The notes under the pieces were generated by a model. That model saw only the letters and a program-made list of their open reading frames with translations. It was not told where the DNA came from and searched no databases. From the NCBI GenBank assembly GCA_030679035.1, contig JAUXTH010000150.1, forward strand, positions 20,132 to 84,131: 64,000 nt of DNA, written 5' to 3'. This stretch comes from Methylobacter sp. (lineage in GTDB: Bacteria > Pseudomonadota > Gammaproteobacteria > Methylococcales > Methylomonadaceae). Every line of letters starts with the position of its first letter. Positions within the stretch are counted from its first letter, which is position 1. The position numbers and the translations under genes were made by a program. Shown here piece by piece: positions 56,934 through 64,000 of this stretch.

Positions 56934-57911
56934 ATGTCATCAAATCTTAACATCTTGAAATGGCTATTCGCGCTGGTGCTTATTTTCGGCGGATTTACCG
57001 TTTACAAGATTTTTGGCGTGCTGGCAGCCGACGTCGGCAATAAAGAATACGTCTGGCTGTTAAAGATTATCTCCGAGTTCGGCTTGTTCACATCGGTGGT
57101 GATTTCAGTGGGTTTTTTTCATCACTGGATAATCGCCACCGAAGAGCGCAGGGAAACCGAGAAGATATTTCACAACGTACTGACCAGGTATATCGACGGG
57201 ACAGTCATCAATGCCAAGAAACGGGGTTTTTTAGGCATCACCGAGAAAGAATTGGATTTTTCAGAAATCATGCACAGCCTGTATCCCGGCGATTATGTTT
57301 ACTGGTTAATTACCTTCGATCCACGCTATAGGCATTATTGCAGGGAATTTGAAATCGCCATTAAAAACGGTGTACATTTCAGGATGCTTGTTTTGAAAGA
57401 CGGCCCGACTTCAGAGCTCCATGCGCAGGAAATAATCGGTTTTGGCGCCGAGGAATTCAGGCAATATAACCGCTTGTTTTTGTCATCGCTCGAAGACATA
57501 GCGGGACGCATCCATGAAAAGGATGGCGGGACGCTGGGCGTATTTGCCTACGATTACGACAGCTTACCCAGCACGCCTTTGTTTATGGTTATTCGCAAAA
57601 AGTTAAAAGTCCTGGAAATATTTAACAGCTTTTACCTGTCCGAACCGATAGGAAGGATGCCTTATTTGCATTGGCAGGCTGAACTAAAAAACGACACCAG
57701 TAACTTTTTCGAATCGGAACAGTGGAGCATGCCGGATCTTTTTATAGACTATTTCCACCGGCGCTGGATGGTGGAAAGACATAAATTAACCACGGTCGAT
57801 AAAGACAAATCGCCTTACAACGATTTTATTTATGCGCCGGCTTCGGCCAGGAAAAAATGCTTCAGCCTCAATGGTGAATCGGATACGTTGAGTAACTCCG
57901 AGAGCATATGA
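56934..57911 (+). CDS. Unknown membrane protein with two N-terminal helices
   Basis: The 325-residue protein has helices at about 8-30 (WLFALVLIFGGFTVYKIFGV) and 43-66 (IISEFGLFTSVVISVGFFHH), then a cytoplasmic domain of about 250 residues. That domain contains DYVYWLITFDPRYRHYCREF, VHFRMLVLKDGPTSELHAQE and ALFMVIRKK-type strands, a pattern reminiscent of phospholipase D-like effector folds but without visible HKD motifs. I do not recognise the family. It lies between ahcY and the phasin-like gene on the same strand. Confidence 0.6.
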   Translation: MSSNLNILKWLFALVLIFGGFTVYKIFGVLAADVGNKEYVWLLKIISEFGLFTSVVISVGFFHHWIIATEERRETEKIFHNVLTRYIDGTVINAKKRGFLGITEKELDFSEIMHSLYPGDYVYWLITFDPRYRHYCREFEIAIKNGVHFRMLVLKDGPTSELHAQEIIGFGAEEFRQYNRLFLSSLEDIAGRIHEKDGGTLGVFAYDYDSLPSTPLFMVIRKKLKVLEIFNSFYLSEPIGRMPYLHWQAELKNDTSNFFESEQWSMPDLFIDYFHRRWMVERHKLTTVDKDKSPYNDFIYAPASARKKCFSLNGESDTLSNSESI

Positions 57912-57994
57912 TCTTGACTGAAAAATTAAAAGCACTGTTGCATGAGCTTGATATTGATGCGTTGCACTGCGATCAGCGCATACTACTCTCTTAG
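57908..57994 (+). CDS. Possible 28-codon ORF overlapping the previous stop
   Basis: An ATG overlaps the TGA of the preceding gene (ATGA) and opens MILTEKLKALLHELDIDALH followed by eight residues to a TAG at 57992-57994. Coupled translation is possible, but with no other support it may be chance. Confidence 0.2.
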   Translation: MILTEKLKALLHELDIDALHCDQRILLS

Positions 57995-58014
57995 TATTAA
58001 TTTGGAGAACGACC

Positions 58015-58647
58015 ATGACTGAAACAAACCAACAAGATGTTAAAGACGCAGTCCGGACAGCGGTTAAGTCGGGAGCCGATGTTCATCAGCAAATAAAGGA
58101 TATAACCCTGAAAGCGCTGACAAAACGGCAACTGGATATGGACAATATCAAAAGTGTTACCGAAACGGTCATTAATGGCATTAATGAGGGTATGTCCAGT
58201 CATGGCGAGCATGGCAAAGAGGTCTTCAATCAGGCAGTCACAGCATTGGATGATGCGTTGGCGATTGCGGCGGAAGCATCAACTTTGGCTATTGAAGAGG
58301 CGGCTTCCAAGGTAAATGAGTATTCCCAGCATGATCTTGACGGTGCTATCAAAGACATACGGGATATGGAGGGATTGTTTCTCGATACCCTGGAGAAAGT
58401 CGCCAAAAGCAGCAGCCAGGTCGTTACCGACATTGTGAATGATTTTATTGCCCACTCGCGGCAAAGCGGAACGGCAGTCGGCGAACAAACTTTAATTGCC
58501 CTGGATTCGCTGAAAGACGTGTCGAAGATAAGTGCGGACATGATTATATCCAGTACGGTTGCCACAACGTCCGCTTTAGCGAAAATAGGCAGCGGTATTT
58601 TATTGGGCATTGCAGAAAGCTTACAGCCGTCGCATTCCAAGAAATAA
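58015..58647 (+). CDS. Helical phasin-like protein of unknown function
   Basis: The 210-residue protein is almost entirely helical and rich in Ala, Asp and Lys (DVKDAVRTAVKSGADVHQQI, ALDDALAIAAEASTLAIEEA, VATTSALAKIGSGILLGIAE). The composition resembles phasins and related hypothetical families. It follows GGAGAACGACC, a strong ribosome site, and its end lies 17 bases before the ubiB start. A role with hydrophobic granules or membranes is a guess. Confidence 0.6.
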   Translation: MTETNQQDVKDAVRTAVKSGADVHQQIKDITLKALTKRQLDMDNIKSVTETVINGINEGMSSHGEHGKEVFNQAVTALDDALAIAAEASTLAIEEAASKVNEYSQHDLDGAIKDIRDMEGLFLDTLEKVAKSSSQVVTDIVNDFIAHSRQSGTAVGEQTLIALDSLKDVSKISADMIISSTVATTSALAKIGSGILLGIAESLQPSHSKK

Positions 58648-58663
58648 ACTTCAGCAGTACAAC

Positions 58664-60340
58664 ATGTTATGGGAAATGCTAAACGCAGCCAGGGATCTGG
58701 GCAGGGTTCATGATATTGCGTCGGTATTAATCCGCTATGGATTCGGCAGCTTTGTTCGCGGCTTGGGCGTGGGCAAGGCACTGGAACGCGCAGGCAGAGT
58801 GCTGCATTGGCAGCATGTGGAAGACTATGTGCAACTCGACACGCCACAGCGTGTGCGTCACGTACTGGAAGAGTTGGGGCCTACCTTCATTAAACTGGGA
58901 CAAATTCTTGCGACGCGCGTTGATTTGTTCTCGCCCCAATATATTGCCGAGTTTGAGAAGCTTCAGGACCAGGTGCCTCCGATACCCTTTGAGGAGCTGC
59001 TGCCCCAGCTTGAAGAAGATCTGGGCGGCAGCATTGATGAGTTTTTTTCAACCGTTGAAAGACAACCCCTGGCAGCGGCATCAATTGCCCAGGTTCATAA
59101 AGCGATACTAAAGGACGGAACGCCGGTTATCTTGAAAATCCGCCGACCCGGCCTGCGCAAAATCATTGAAGCCGATTTACGCCTTTTACATCGTCTTGTC
59201 GATATTGCCGAATCGGAATCGCCGGAGTTTCGAAGGTTCCACCCGAAAGAAGTCCTGCGTCAGTTTAACCAGTCATTACGCCGGGAACTCGATCTGGCCG
59301 CCGAATGCAGAAACGCGGAACGGGTAGCCGTCAACTTGGCCGACGATCTTAATATCAAGATTCCAAGCGTCTATTGGCAATGGACTTGTGAACGGCTCAA
59401 TGTGCAGGAGTATATCCAGGGTATTCAGGGCAGAGACCTTGCGGCGGTGGATCAGGCGGGACTGGACAGGAAACTGCTGGCTGATCGCGGCACTCAGGCC
59501 GTCATCAAGATGATCATGGAAGACGGATTTTTTCATGCCGACCCGCATGCCGGGAATGTGTTTTATCTGGAGGATAACAAACTGGCATTTATCGATTTCG
59601 GCATGGTCGGCCGCTTAACCGAAGAGCGCAGGGAGCAGGTCATCAGCCTGTTGTACGGCATGACCAACCACCTGCCAACCAAAGTCGCCGAAATACTTGA
59701 AGACTGGTCGGACAATATTTATACCGATGAACAGGTGTTGACCATTGAGCTGGAAGCCTTTGTCGATCAATACAGTTCGCTGGCGCTAAAGGATTTAAGC
59801 CTTACCAGCATGATGAGCGATCTGATGGCAATATTAAGGGATCATAAGCTGATATTGCCTGCCGATCTCGCCATGTTAATCAAAACTTATATAACCCTGG
59901 ACGGTCTCGGCAGACACCTCAACCCGGAATTCAATACGCTGGTTTTTTCCGCGCCTTATATCCAGAAAATCATGATGGAGCGCTACAGGCCTGAGGCCAT
60001 CGCCAAACGGGGCTGGCGTAACCTGGTCAGCGTCGCCGATCTTTTATCAAGCCTGCCCAAAGACCTGCGCAAACTGCTTCGCGCCTCCAGGAAAGGAGCC
60101 TTTCAGGTCGATATTACCGTCAGGCGTCTCGACCAGTATGTCAATAATATCGATAATGCAATCAGCCGGTTAACCATGGGCATAGTGACCGCCGCGCTGA
60201 TTATCGGCTCTTCGATCATCATGACGGTAAAAGGCGGCCCGGAATTATTCGGCTTACCGGCGTTTGGGTTTCTGGGATACTCGTTTGCGACTGTCGGCGG
60301 AATCTGGTTGCTGCTTTCCATTTGGCAAAGCGGGAAATAA
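58664..60340 (+). CDS. ubiB: UbiB (ABC1/ADCK-type atypical kinase)
   Basis: The 558-residue protein has the ABC1 kinase-like blocks: EELGPTFIKLGQILATRVDL (KxGQ motif), LAAASIAQVHKAILKDGTPV with the alanine-rich loop, ILKIRRPGLRKIIEADLRLL, EDGFFHADPHAGNVFYLEDN and FIDFGMVGRLTEERRE. Two C-terminal transmembrane helices (IVTAALIIGSSIIMTV and GYSFATVGGIWLLLSIWQ) complete the family plan. UbiB supports ubiquinone synthesis. The ATG at 58664 fits the family N-terminus; an upstream frame overlaps the previous gene. Confidence 0.9.
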   Translation: MLWEMLNAARDLGRVHDIASVLIRYGFGSFVRGLGVGKALERAGRVLHWQHVEDYVQLDTPQRVRHVLEELGPTFIKLGQILATRVDLFSPQYIAEFEKLQDQVPPIPFEELLPQLEEDLGGSIDEFFSTVERQPLAAASIAQVHKAILKDGTPVILKIRRPGLRKIIEADLRLLHRLVDIAESESPEFRRFHPKEVLRQFNQSLRRELDLAAECRNAERVAVNLADDLNIKIPSVYWQWTCERLNVQEYIQGIQGRDLAAVDQAGLDRKLLADRGTQAVIKMIMEDGFFHADPHAGNVFYLEDNKLAFIDFGMVGRLTEERREQVISLLYGMTNHLPTKVAEILEDWSDNIYTDEQVLTIELEAFVDQYSSLALKDLSLTSMMSDLMAILRDHKLILPADLAMLIKTYITLDGLGRHLNPEFNTLVFSAPYIQKIMMERYRPEAIAKRGWRNLVSVADLLSSLPKDLRKLLRASRKGAFQVDITVRRLDQYVNNIDNAISRLTMGIVTAALIIGSSIIMTVKGGPELFGLPAFGFLGYSFATVGGIWLLLSIWQSGK

Positions 60341-60382
60341 CCGTGACAAATACATATAAACCTAAGGAATCGTTGATTTAAT

Positions 60383-60447
60383 CCTTCGACAGGCTCAGGA
60401 CGAACGGTAAGTTGTTGATTCCGTTCGTGGTGAGCTTGTCGAACCAT
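60383..60447. repeat. CCTTCGACAGGCTCAGGACGAACGG inverted repeat
   Basis: CGACAGGCTCAGGACGAACG (60387-60406) is imperfectly complementary to CCGTTCGTGGTGAGCTTGTC (60421-60440), giving a hairpin with a TAAGTTGTTGATT loop. Single arms of the same family are embedded in nirD (3180-3210) and nrtCD (21041-21062). Confidence 0.75.
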
Positions 60448-60513
60448 GAATGGAATCAACTTGTTCAGCGTTTCCCTAAAAGCCGTTGGTTTACCGGCTC
60501 AACACTCCCGCCC

Positions 60514-61488
60514 TTAGAAGGCGTACTTAAGACCCATCGTGAGGCTTACCTGCTCCGACCAGACATTGACCGCGTAATCGGAGCTTGTGTCCTCGCCGAA
60601 CACAGCGTTTACCCAGCGATGGGAACCGGTCGTATCCAGCCTCAGGTAATCGACATCGAAATTCGCGCTGAGCCGCTGCGTCAGACCGACATCCAGGCCG
60701 AGGGAGGCGTGCCAGGCGTCGCCGCGCGTCTTTTCATAGGTGAAGCGTTGACCTTCCCTGAGCAGGTGGTGGTCAACGTTGTCCCCCTTCACATAGGCCC
60801 AGTCCAGCTGCATCCGTACCCCCAGCCTCGAAACATAGCGCGGGCTCTCCCATTCATAGGCCGTTCTGACCCCCAGGAAGGCTTGCCGATAGGTCTGCTC
60901 GAAGCGGATCCCGTCACCGGGCAGCGGTACGGGTGGAGTTGTGTCCCCCGGCGCCGGGTAAACCTGGAGGCCGTCATGGGTGACAAATGATAAGCGCTGC
61001 CAGCGGAACCCCACGACCGGCCGCAGATCGAATCCTGAGGGCAATCCCACCCAATCCGAGATCTTCAGGTCCACGTCGCCCCTGACTGTGTAGCTGGGAT
61101 CGATGCGTAAGTTCGATTCGGAATAGATCGTCTTGACCCCCGGTCGGGCATCGTCATCCCAATCCGAATCCTTGAATTGACCGTCAGCCTCCCCCGAGAG
61201 ATTCCGCATGGCCTCAATGCCGACCGAAAACCTCGAAAAGTTCCGCTTCACCTCGGCACCTGCCCACCACGAATTGAGAGGGAACTCCAGGCGGCTCAGG
61301 GGTGCCTGGTAAGGAGGGAAAGGGTTGCCGAATTCGTAGGAGGTGTGGCTGCTAAAATAGTTCCTGGCTAGCGGTGTAACCGACCAAGGGTTGGCAGGGG
61401 AATCGCCCAGCCCCGCGCCGGAAGCCTGGGTCGCCGAAACAGCGGTAAACAGGATCAAGACAGCCAGCAGACAGCTCAGATGGTTCAT
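60514..61488 (-). CDS. Omptin-like outer-membrane protease
   Basis: The 324-residue protein has a signal peptide (LLAVLILFTAVSATQASGAG) and an outer-membrane barrel ending VSLTMGLKYAF. It aligns with OmpT by eye: DSDWDDDARPGVKTIYSESN matches the catalytic Asp pair region (DLDW), and YVKGDNVDHHLLREGQRFTY matches the SDNDEH Asp-His region, although one residue appears inserted before D-x-H. Omptins cleave between basic residues at the cell surface. The gene is visibly richer in GC than its neighbours, suggesting transfer. The start at 61488 follows AGAGGGC. Confidence 0.75.
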   Translation of the reverse strand: MNHLSCLLAVLILFTAVSATQASGAGLGDSPANPWSVTPLARNYFSSHTSYEFGNPFPPYQAPLSRLEFPLNSWWAGAEVKRNFSRFSVGIEAMRNLSGEADGQFKDSDWDDDARPGVKTIYSESNLRIDPSYTVRGDVDLKISDWVGLPSGFDLRPVVGFRWQRLSFVTHDGLQVYPAPGDTTPPVPLPGDGIRFEQTYRQAFLGVRTAYEWESPRYVSRLGVRMQLDWAYVKGDNVDHHLLREGQRFTYEKTRGDAWHASLGLDVGLTQRLSANFDVDYLRLDTTGSHRWVNAVFGEDTSSDYAVNVWSEQVSLTMGLKYAF

Positions 61489-61550
61489 GGTGGATGCCCT
61501 CTTCTTTCGATGCAATGTGCCAAGCGTAGTGTATAACCCGACAAACTAAC

Positions 61551-61610
61551 CTTTAACGTTTGAATTAAGGGGCGCGCTTTAGCGCGTCCCGCTTGAATGA
61601 TGAGTTAGCG
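61551..61610 (-). other. attC site of an integron gene cassette
   Basis: Read on the minus strand, GCTAAC, TCATTCAAGCGGGAC, a GCGCTAAAGCGC apex, GCCCCTTAATTCAA and ACGTTAAAG follow in order. This matches R'', L'', loop, L' and R' of attC sites; the aadA attC has TAAC...TTCAAGCCGACG...CGGCTTAACTCAA...CGTTA. It lies four bases after the stop of the gene at 61615, the normal place for the cassette's own recombination site. Confidence 0.75.
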
Positions 61611-61614
61611 ATTA

Positions 61615-62187
61615 TTAAGCAACCGATAAAGAGGAAATTCGATCTCTAATAAGCTCGCAACATGAATCAATTGCGGCAACAATTTTTTTATTGTTCTCTA
61701 TGCTTTTTTCCCAATAATCTTGACTCCGGCCAGGCTCCCTATACTGGTATTCAATTGATTCTGTGCCGCACAAATCAAATATCTCACAGAGAGACTCATA
61801 AACTGAATGGGCATAAAAAGGCCTGTTTTCTTCCATTATGTCTCTGAATGCATTGAAGGCTTCACCAAAAGATTTAAGCTTTCTTTGCATTCTTTCCTCT
61901 TCGGTTTCTTTGGGATCCACGGATTCTGCAAACGGTCGTAAAAAAAGTGTTCTTGCACGAAGTGCAACTAATAAGACCCAAATTTGCTGATAGATAGAAA
62001 ACTCTTTGTCGAATTGAGCCTTGCTCACATGAACAGAGCTTTCCAAAAAGCCTTTTAATTTTGTATTTGTTGTCTCTAAATCTGCTTTGTATTTTTCTAG
62101 ACGTAAATTTCCGAAATAAGCGAAAAGCCCTGTTAAGACTGCGGAGACTCCGCCGAGTGTTCCTAGAATGATTGTCAAGATTTCCAC
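61615..62187 (-). CDS. Hypothetical single-helix membrane protein carried on a gene cassette
   Basis: The 190-residue protein starts MEILTIILGTLGGVSAVLTG, one transmembrane helix, followed by a coiled-coil (RLEKYKADLETTNTKLKGFL) and a helical cytoplasmic domain with FRPFAESVDPKETEEE-like charged stretches and an EQYREPGR-type turn near the C-terminus. I recognise no family. An attC site follows its stop, and TTAGCC, a possible 5' cassette junction, occurs about 30 bases before the ATG. It therefore looks like a single mobile cassette inserted outside an integron. Many cassette genes act in defence or adaptation, but no function can be assigned. Confidence 0.7.
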   Translation of the reverse strand: MEILTIILGTLGGVSAVLTGLFAYFGNLRLEKYKADLETTNTKLKGFLESSVHVSKAQFDKEFSIYQQIWVLLVALRARTLFLRPFAESVDPKETEEERMQRKLKSFGEAFNAFRDIMEENRPFYAHSVYESLCEIFDLCGTESIEYQYREPGRSQDYWEKSIENNKKIVAAIDSCCELIRDRISSLSVA

Positions 62188-62274
62188 TGGATTGCCCTTG
62201 TTGGCTAATGTGATATATACGACATCAATCGTCTTATAAAAAATCTAATAATTCGCATATTCTTCATAAATCCA

Positions 62275-63600
62275 TCATAAGCGGGCAACCGAATCTTTAT
62301 CCAGATCGTTCATAAATTCCGTTAACACTTGCCGGTCTGCATGCGGCATCACCACGACATGCGCATAATCCTGTTTTTGATGATTTATCTCCAAATGCAT
62401 GGTTGCCAGTGAATATTTTTTCACAATCCGGTCGCTGGGCTTTCTAAAGAAAATGGTATTGGAAAGATCGTTAACGCGTGTGGGTTGCAGATAGGAAAAG
62501 TGGGCTTGCATTTGTTCCAGCAGGTAAACGGTGTTTTGCAATATGGACTTTGAGTCTTCAGCCAGTTTGTCCATGGCCGATGGCGATGAAAAGAAATAGA
62601 ATTCCGCCGGTTTTACGGCATCTCTGGAGCAGGTTATCGTCCCCGGCACATGATGGATGTATTCAGGATTATGGATTTGACTGAAAAGCCCATTGAACTC
62701 GTCAAAATTGCTTTTTGTGGTAATGAATAATCCGGCAGGCGATGGAAAACCGAAAAATTTATGGCAGGAAACGGCTATGGAATCATATCGGGCTAGAGCC
62801 GGGTTGCTCTTGGATTGGTATGTGACTTCCCCTGCATGGGAGGTAAACGGCAGGTAGCCGCCGAATAATGCCGCGTCCAGATGCAGGTAACTTGTATAGC
62901 CTTTTAACGCTTCCTGAATACGGTCAACCTGATCGATAGCGCCTTTGAAGGTGGTTCCTATCGTCGCCACCACTAAAGCGGGATGAGACGGGTTATCGGC
63001 CAGCTTCTGCCGTAGGTCATTGGGGTCCATGCCGCCATCCGGCAGTGTTTCGACAAAAACTGTTTCAAGCCCCAGCAAGTCCCGTAAAATTTGTATCGAA
63101 TAATGCGCTTCCTTGGTGAAATAAGCTTTCGGCAACACGCCGGTGCGCCCTTTTAAAACGGTTCGTCCCATGTACATGCCGTGCATGTTGCTGTCGGTTC
63201 CGCTGTTTGAAAGAAAGCCCCATGTGTTAGCCGGAGGAAACCCATATATCTTGCCAAATCTCAGGATGATTTCCCGTTCAAAATCGTGGGTATTGAATGG
63301 GATAGTGCTATCTTTGAAGGGATTCCCCACGTTGTTGTAGCTAAAAGTATTGATTCCCGCATCAAGCAGTTGTTGCCGCCAGGCAAAAAAGTCCTCGGAT
63401 GGGGTATTCATATTGATCGGATACCCCAGCAAAAGGTTTTTCTGCTTCCTGATCCTTGCCTTGTCGGCCAGCGACAGGTTTATGTTTGAAGATGCCTCTT
63501 CCTGATTCAGCAGCCAATTGATATTTTGAGGGCTGCAACCAGCCGTAGCAGCCAGGATCCCTGCACCGCTGTAACCTAGAAATTGACGTCGTGTTAGCAT
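62275..63600 (-). CDS. PLP-dependent decarboxylase-like protein with Tat lipoprotein signal
   Basis: The 441-residue protein has the fold-type I PLP pattern of group II/histidine decarboxylases: WGFLSNSGTDSNMHGMYMGR, ALVVATIGTTFKGAIDQVDR, YLHLDAALFGGYLPF and the Schiff-base Lys in AVSCHKFFGFPSPAGLF. The N-terminus MLTRRQFLGYSGAGILAATA then GC is a twin-arginine signal with a lipobox, predicting a folded, lipid-anchored periplasmic enzyme, which is unusual for PLP decarboxylases. The ATG follows AAGGAGC. The substrate (histidine or another amino acid) cannot be set by eye. Confidence 0.85.
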   Translation of the reverse strand: MLTRRQFLGYSGAGILAATAGCSPQNINWLLNQEEASSNINLSLADKARIRKQKNLLLGYPINMNTPSEDFFAWRQQLLDAGINTFSYNNVGNPFKDSTIPFNTHDFEREIILRFGKIYGFPPANTWGFLSNSGTDSNMHGMYMGRTVLKGRTGVLPKAYFTKEAHYSIQILRDLLGLETVFVETLPDGGMDPNDLRQKLADNPSHPALVVATIGTTFKGAIDQVDRIQEALKGYTSYLHLDAALFGGYLPFTSHAGEVTYQSKSNPALARYDSIAVSCHKFFGFPSPAGLFITTKSNFDEFNGLFSQIHNPEYIHHVPGTITCSRDAVKPAEFYFFSSPSAMDKLAEDSKSILQNTVYLLEQMQAHFSYLQPTRVNDLSNTIFFRKPSDRIVKKYSLATMHLEINHQKQDYAHVVVMPHADRQVLTEFMNDLDKDSVARL

Positions 63601-64000
63601 GGCAAGCTCCTTTTAAAATCTGATAATTTTTCGAACGTAACTTTATCGGCTAGGTTCTGCTTCTCAAGTCCATGCACATAAGTCAAGGAAAACAGAGGCG
63701 CTTAGTGATCGGTTTCGCGTCGCCTAAAGCGCCTACTTTTGGCGCTCTACTCATATATGGACTCCTCCGTTTTGCAAGCTTTTTCTCTTTGATCGCTACG
63801 GTCAGTCAACGCAGTTGCTGCCATATATCCGGCCTGTTAATGAGGTCTTTACTACCTCTGGCCCTGATGGATTTCCGCGTGTTTTCATCTCTATCATCCT
63901 ACCGGCCTCGAAGGCCCATGCGCTGAACGGATTCTTGAAAACACCGGTCCGACCTGTTTGCCATCATTTTGAAAAATGCTTCACAACTGGGGGTGTGACT
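63601..64000. other. Unassigned right-end region
   Basis: I recognise no gene here. An 84-codon frame at 63672-63926 (+) has no ribosome site and low-complexity content. On the minus strand a GGAGGAG site precedes a 23-codon frame at about 63673-63744 containing a GCGCC/GGCGC hairpin. The upstream promoter of the PLP gene is presumably within this stretch. Confidence 0.3.

Noticed and set aside
63672..63926. 84-codon plus-strand frame near the right end
   Set aside because: It has no ribosome site and no recognisable motif, and lies beside the upstream region of the PLP gene.

Overview
The window reads as a gammaproteobacterial chromosome, probably a methanotroph-like (Methylococcales) or related environmental bacterium. 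This rests on the gene content (tandem ammonium channels with PII proteins, assimilatory nitrate/nitrite genes, a heme d1 / cytochrome cd1 cluster, many c-di-GMP and chemosensory genes) and on a high load of dispersed palindromic repeats. The taxonomic placement is inference; no rRNA or marker gene is present.

Layout. 1-1.9 kb is a graveyard of mobile and toxin-antitoxin debris: two PF09720-type antitoxins (one cut by the window edge, one broken), a RAYT transposase tail, an IS110-type tail and several hairpin repeats. 2-24.4 kb is a nitrate/nitrite assimilation island: nirB-nirD-phzF facing narK across a sigma-54/NtrC promoter region; a PP2C phosphatase-Ser/Thr kinase fusion; a NasT-like ANTAR regulator; an intact RAYT transposase between two copies of its own palindrome; a c-type heme membrane protein; an EAL phosphodiesterase and a chemoreceptor split by an amber codon; the nitrate ABC transporter (nrtA, nrtB, fused nrtCD) and a porin. 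24.4-31.7 kb holds two tandem glnK-amtB modules, a porin and a lipoprotein that may be co-transcribed with one of them, and glnA. 31.8-36.2 kb is a hybrid histidine kinase with an HD-GYP response regulator. 36.4-40.2 kb carries leuC, leuD and an isopropylmalate/citramalate synthase. 40.3-45.3 kb has a sensor diguanylate cyclase with a small upstream ORF, yeeN, a LOG-family gene and a YWTD propeller. 45.5-53 kb is a heme d1 cluster (cd1-type protein, two cytochromes c, nirF, nirD, nirL, nirG, nirH, nirJ), interrupted by a dead yefM-yoeB pair and repeats. 53-64 kb has an HDOD protein, pcm-ahcY, unknown genes, ubiB, an omptin-like protease, a solitary integron gene cassette with its attC site, and a PLP decarboxylase with a Tat lipoprotein signal.

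How it fits together. The most striking feature is regulatory. The nitrate transporter is preceded by NtrC-like sites, a textbook sigma-54 promoter, and two RNA hairpins with six-base loops of the A-N-N-G-N-N type followed by a terminator, the signature of ANTAR (NasT/NasR) antitermination. Nearly the same cassette, with alignable enhancer sequence, sigma-54 promoter and hairpin pair, precedes the EAL-chemoreceptor genes. This suggests that nitrate status and nitrogen limitation control c-di-GMP breakdown and chemotaxis together with nitrate uptake. Sigma-54 promoters also precede nirB, narK and the porin upstream of glnK-amtB.
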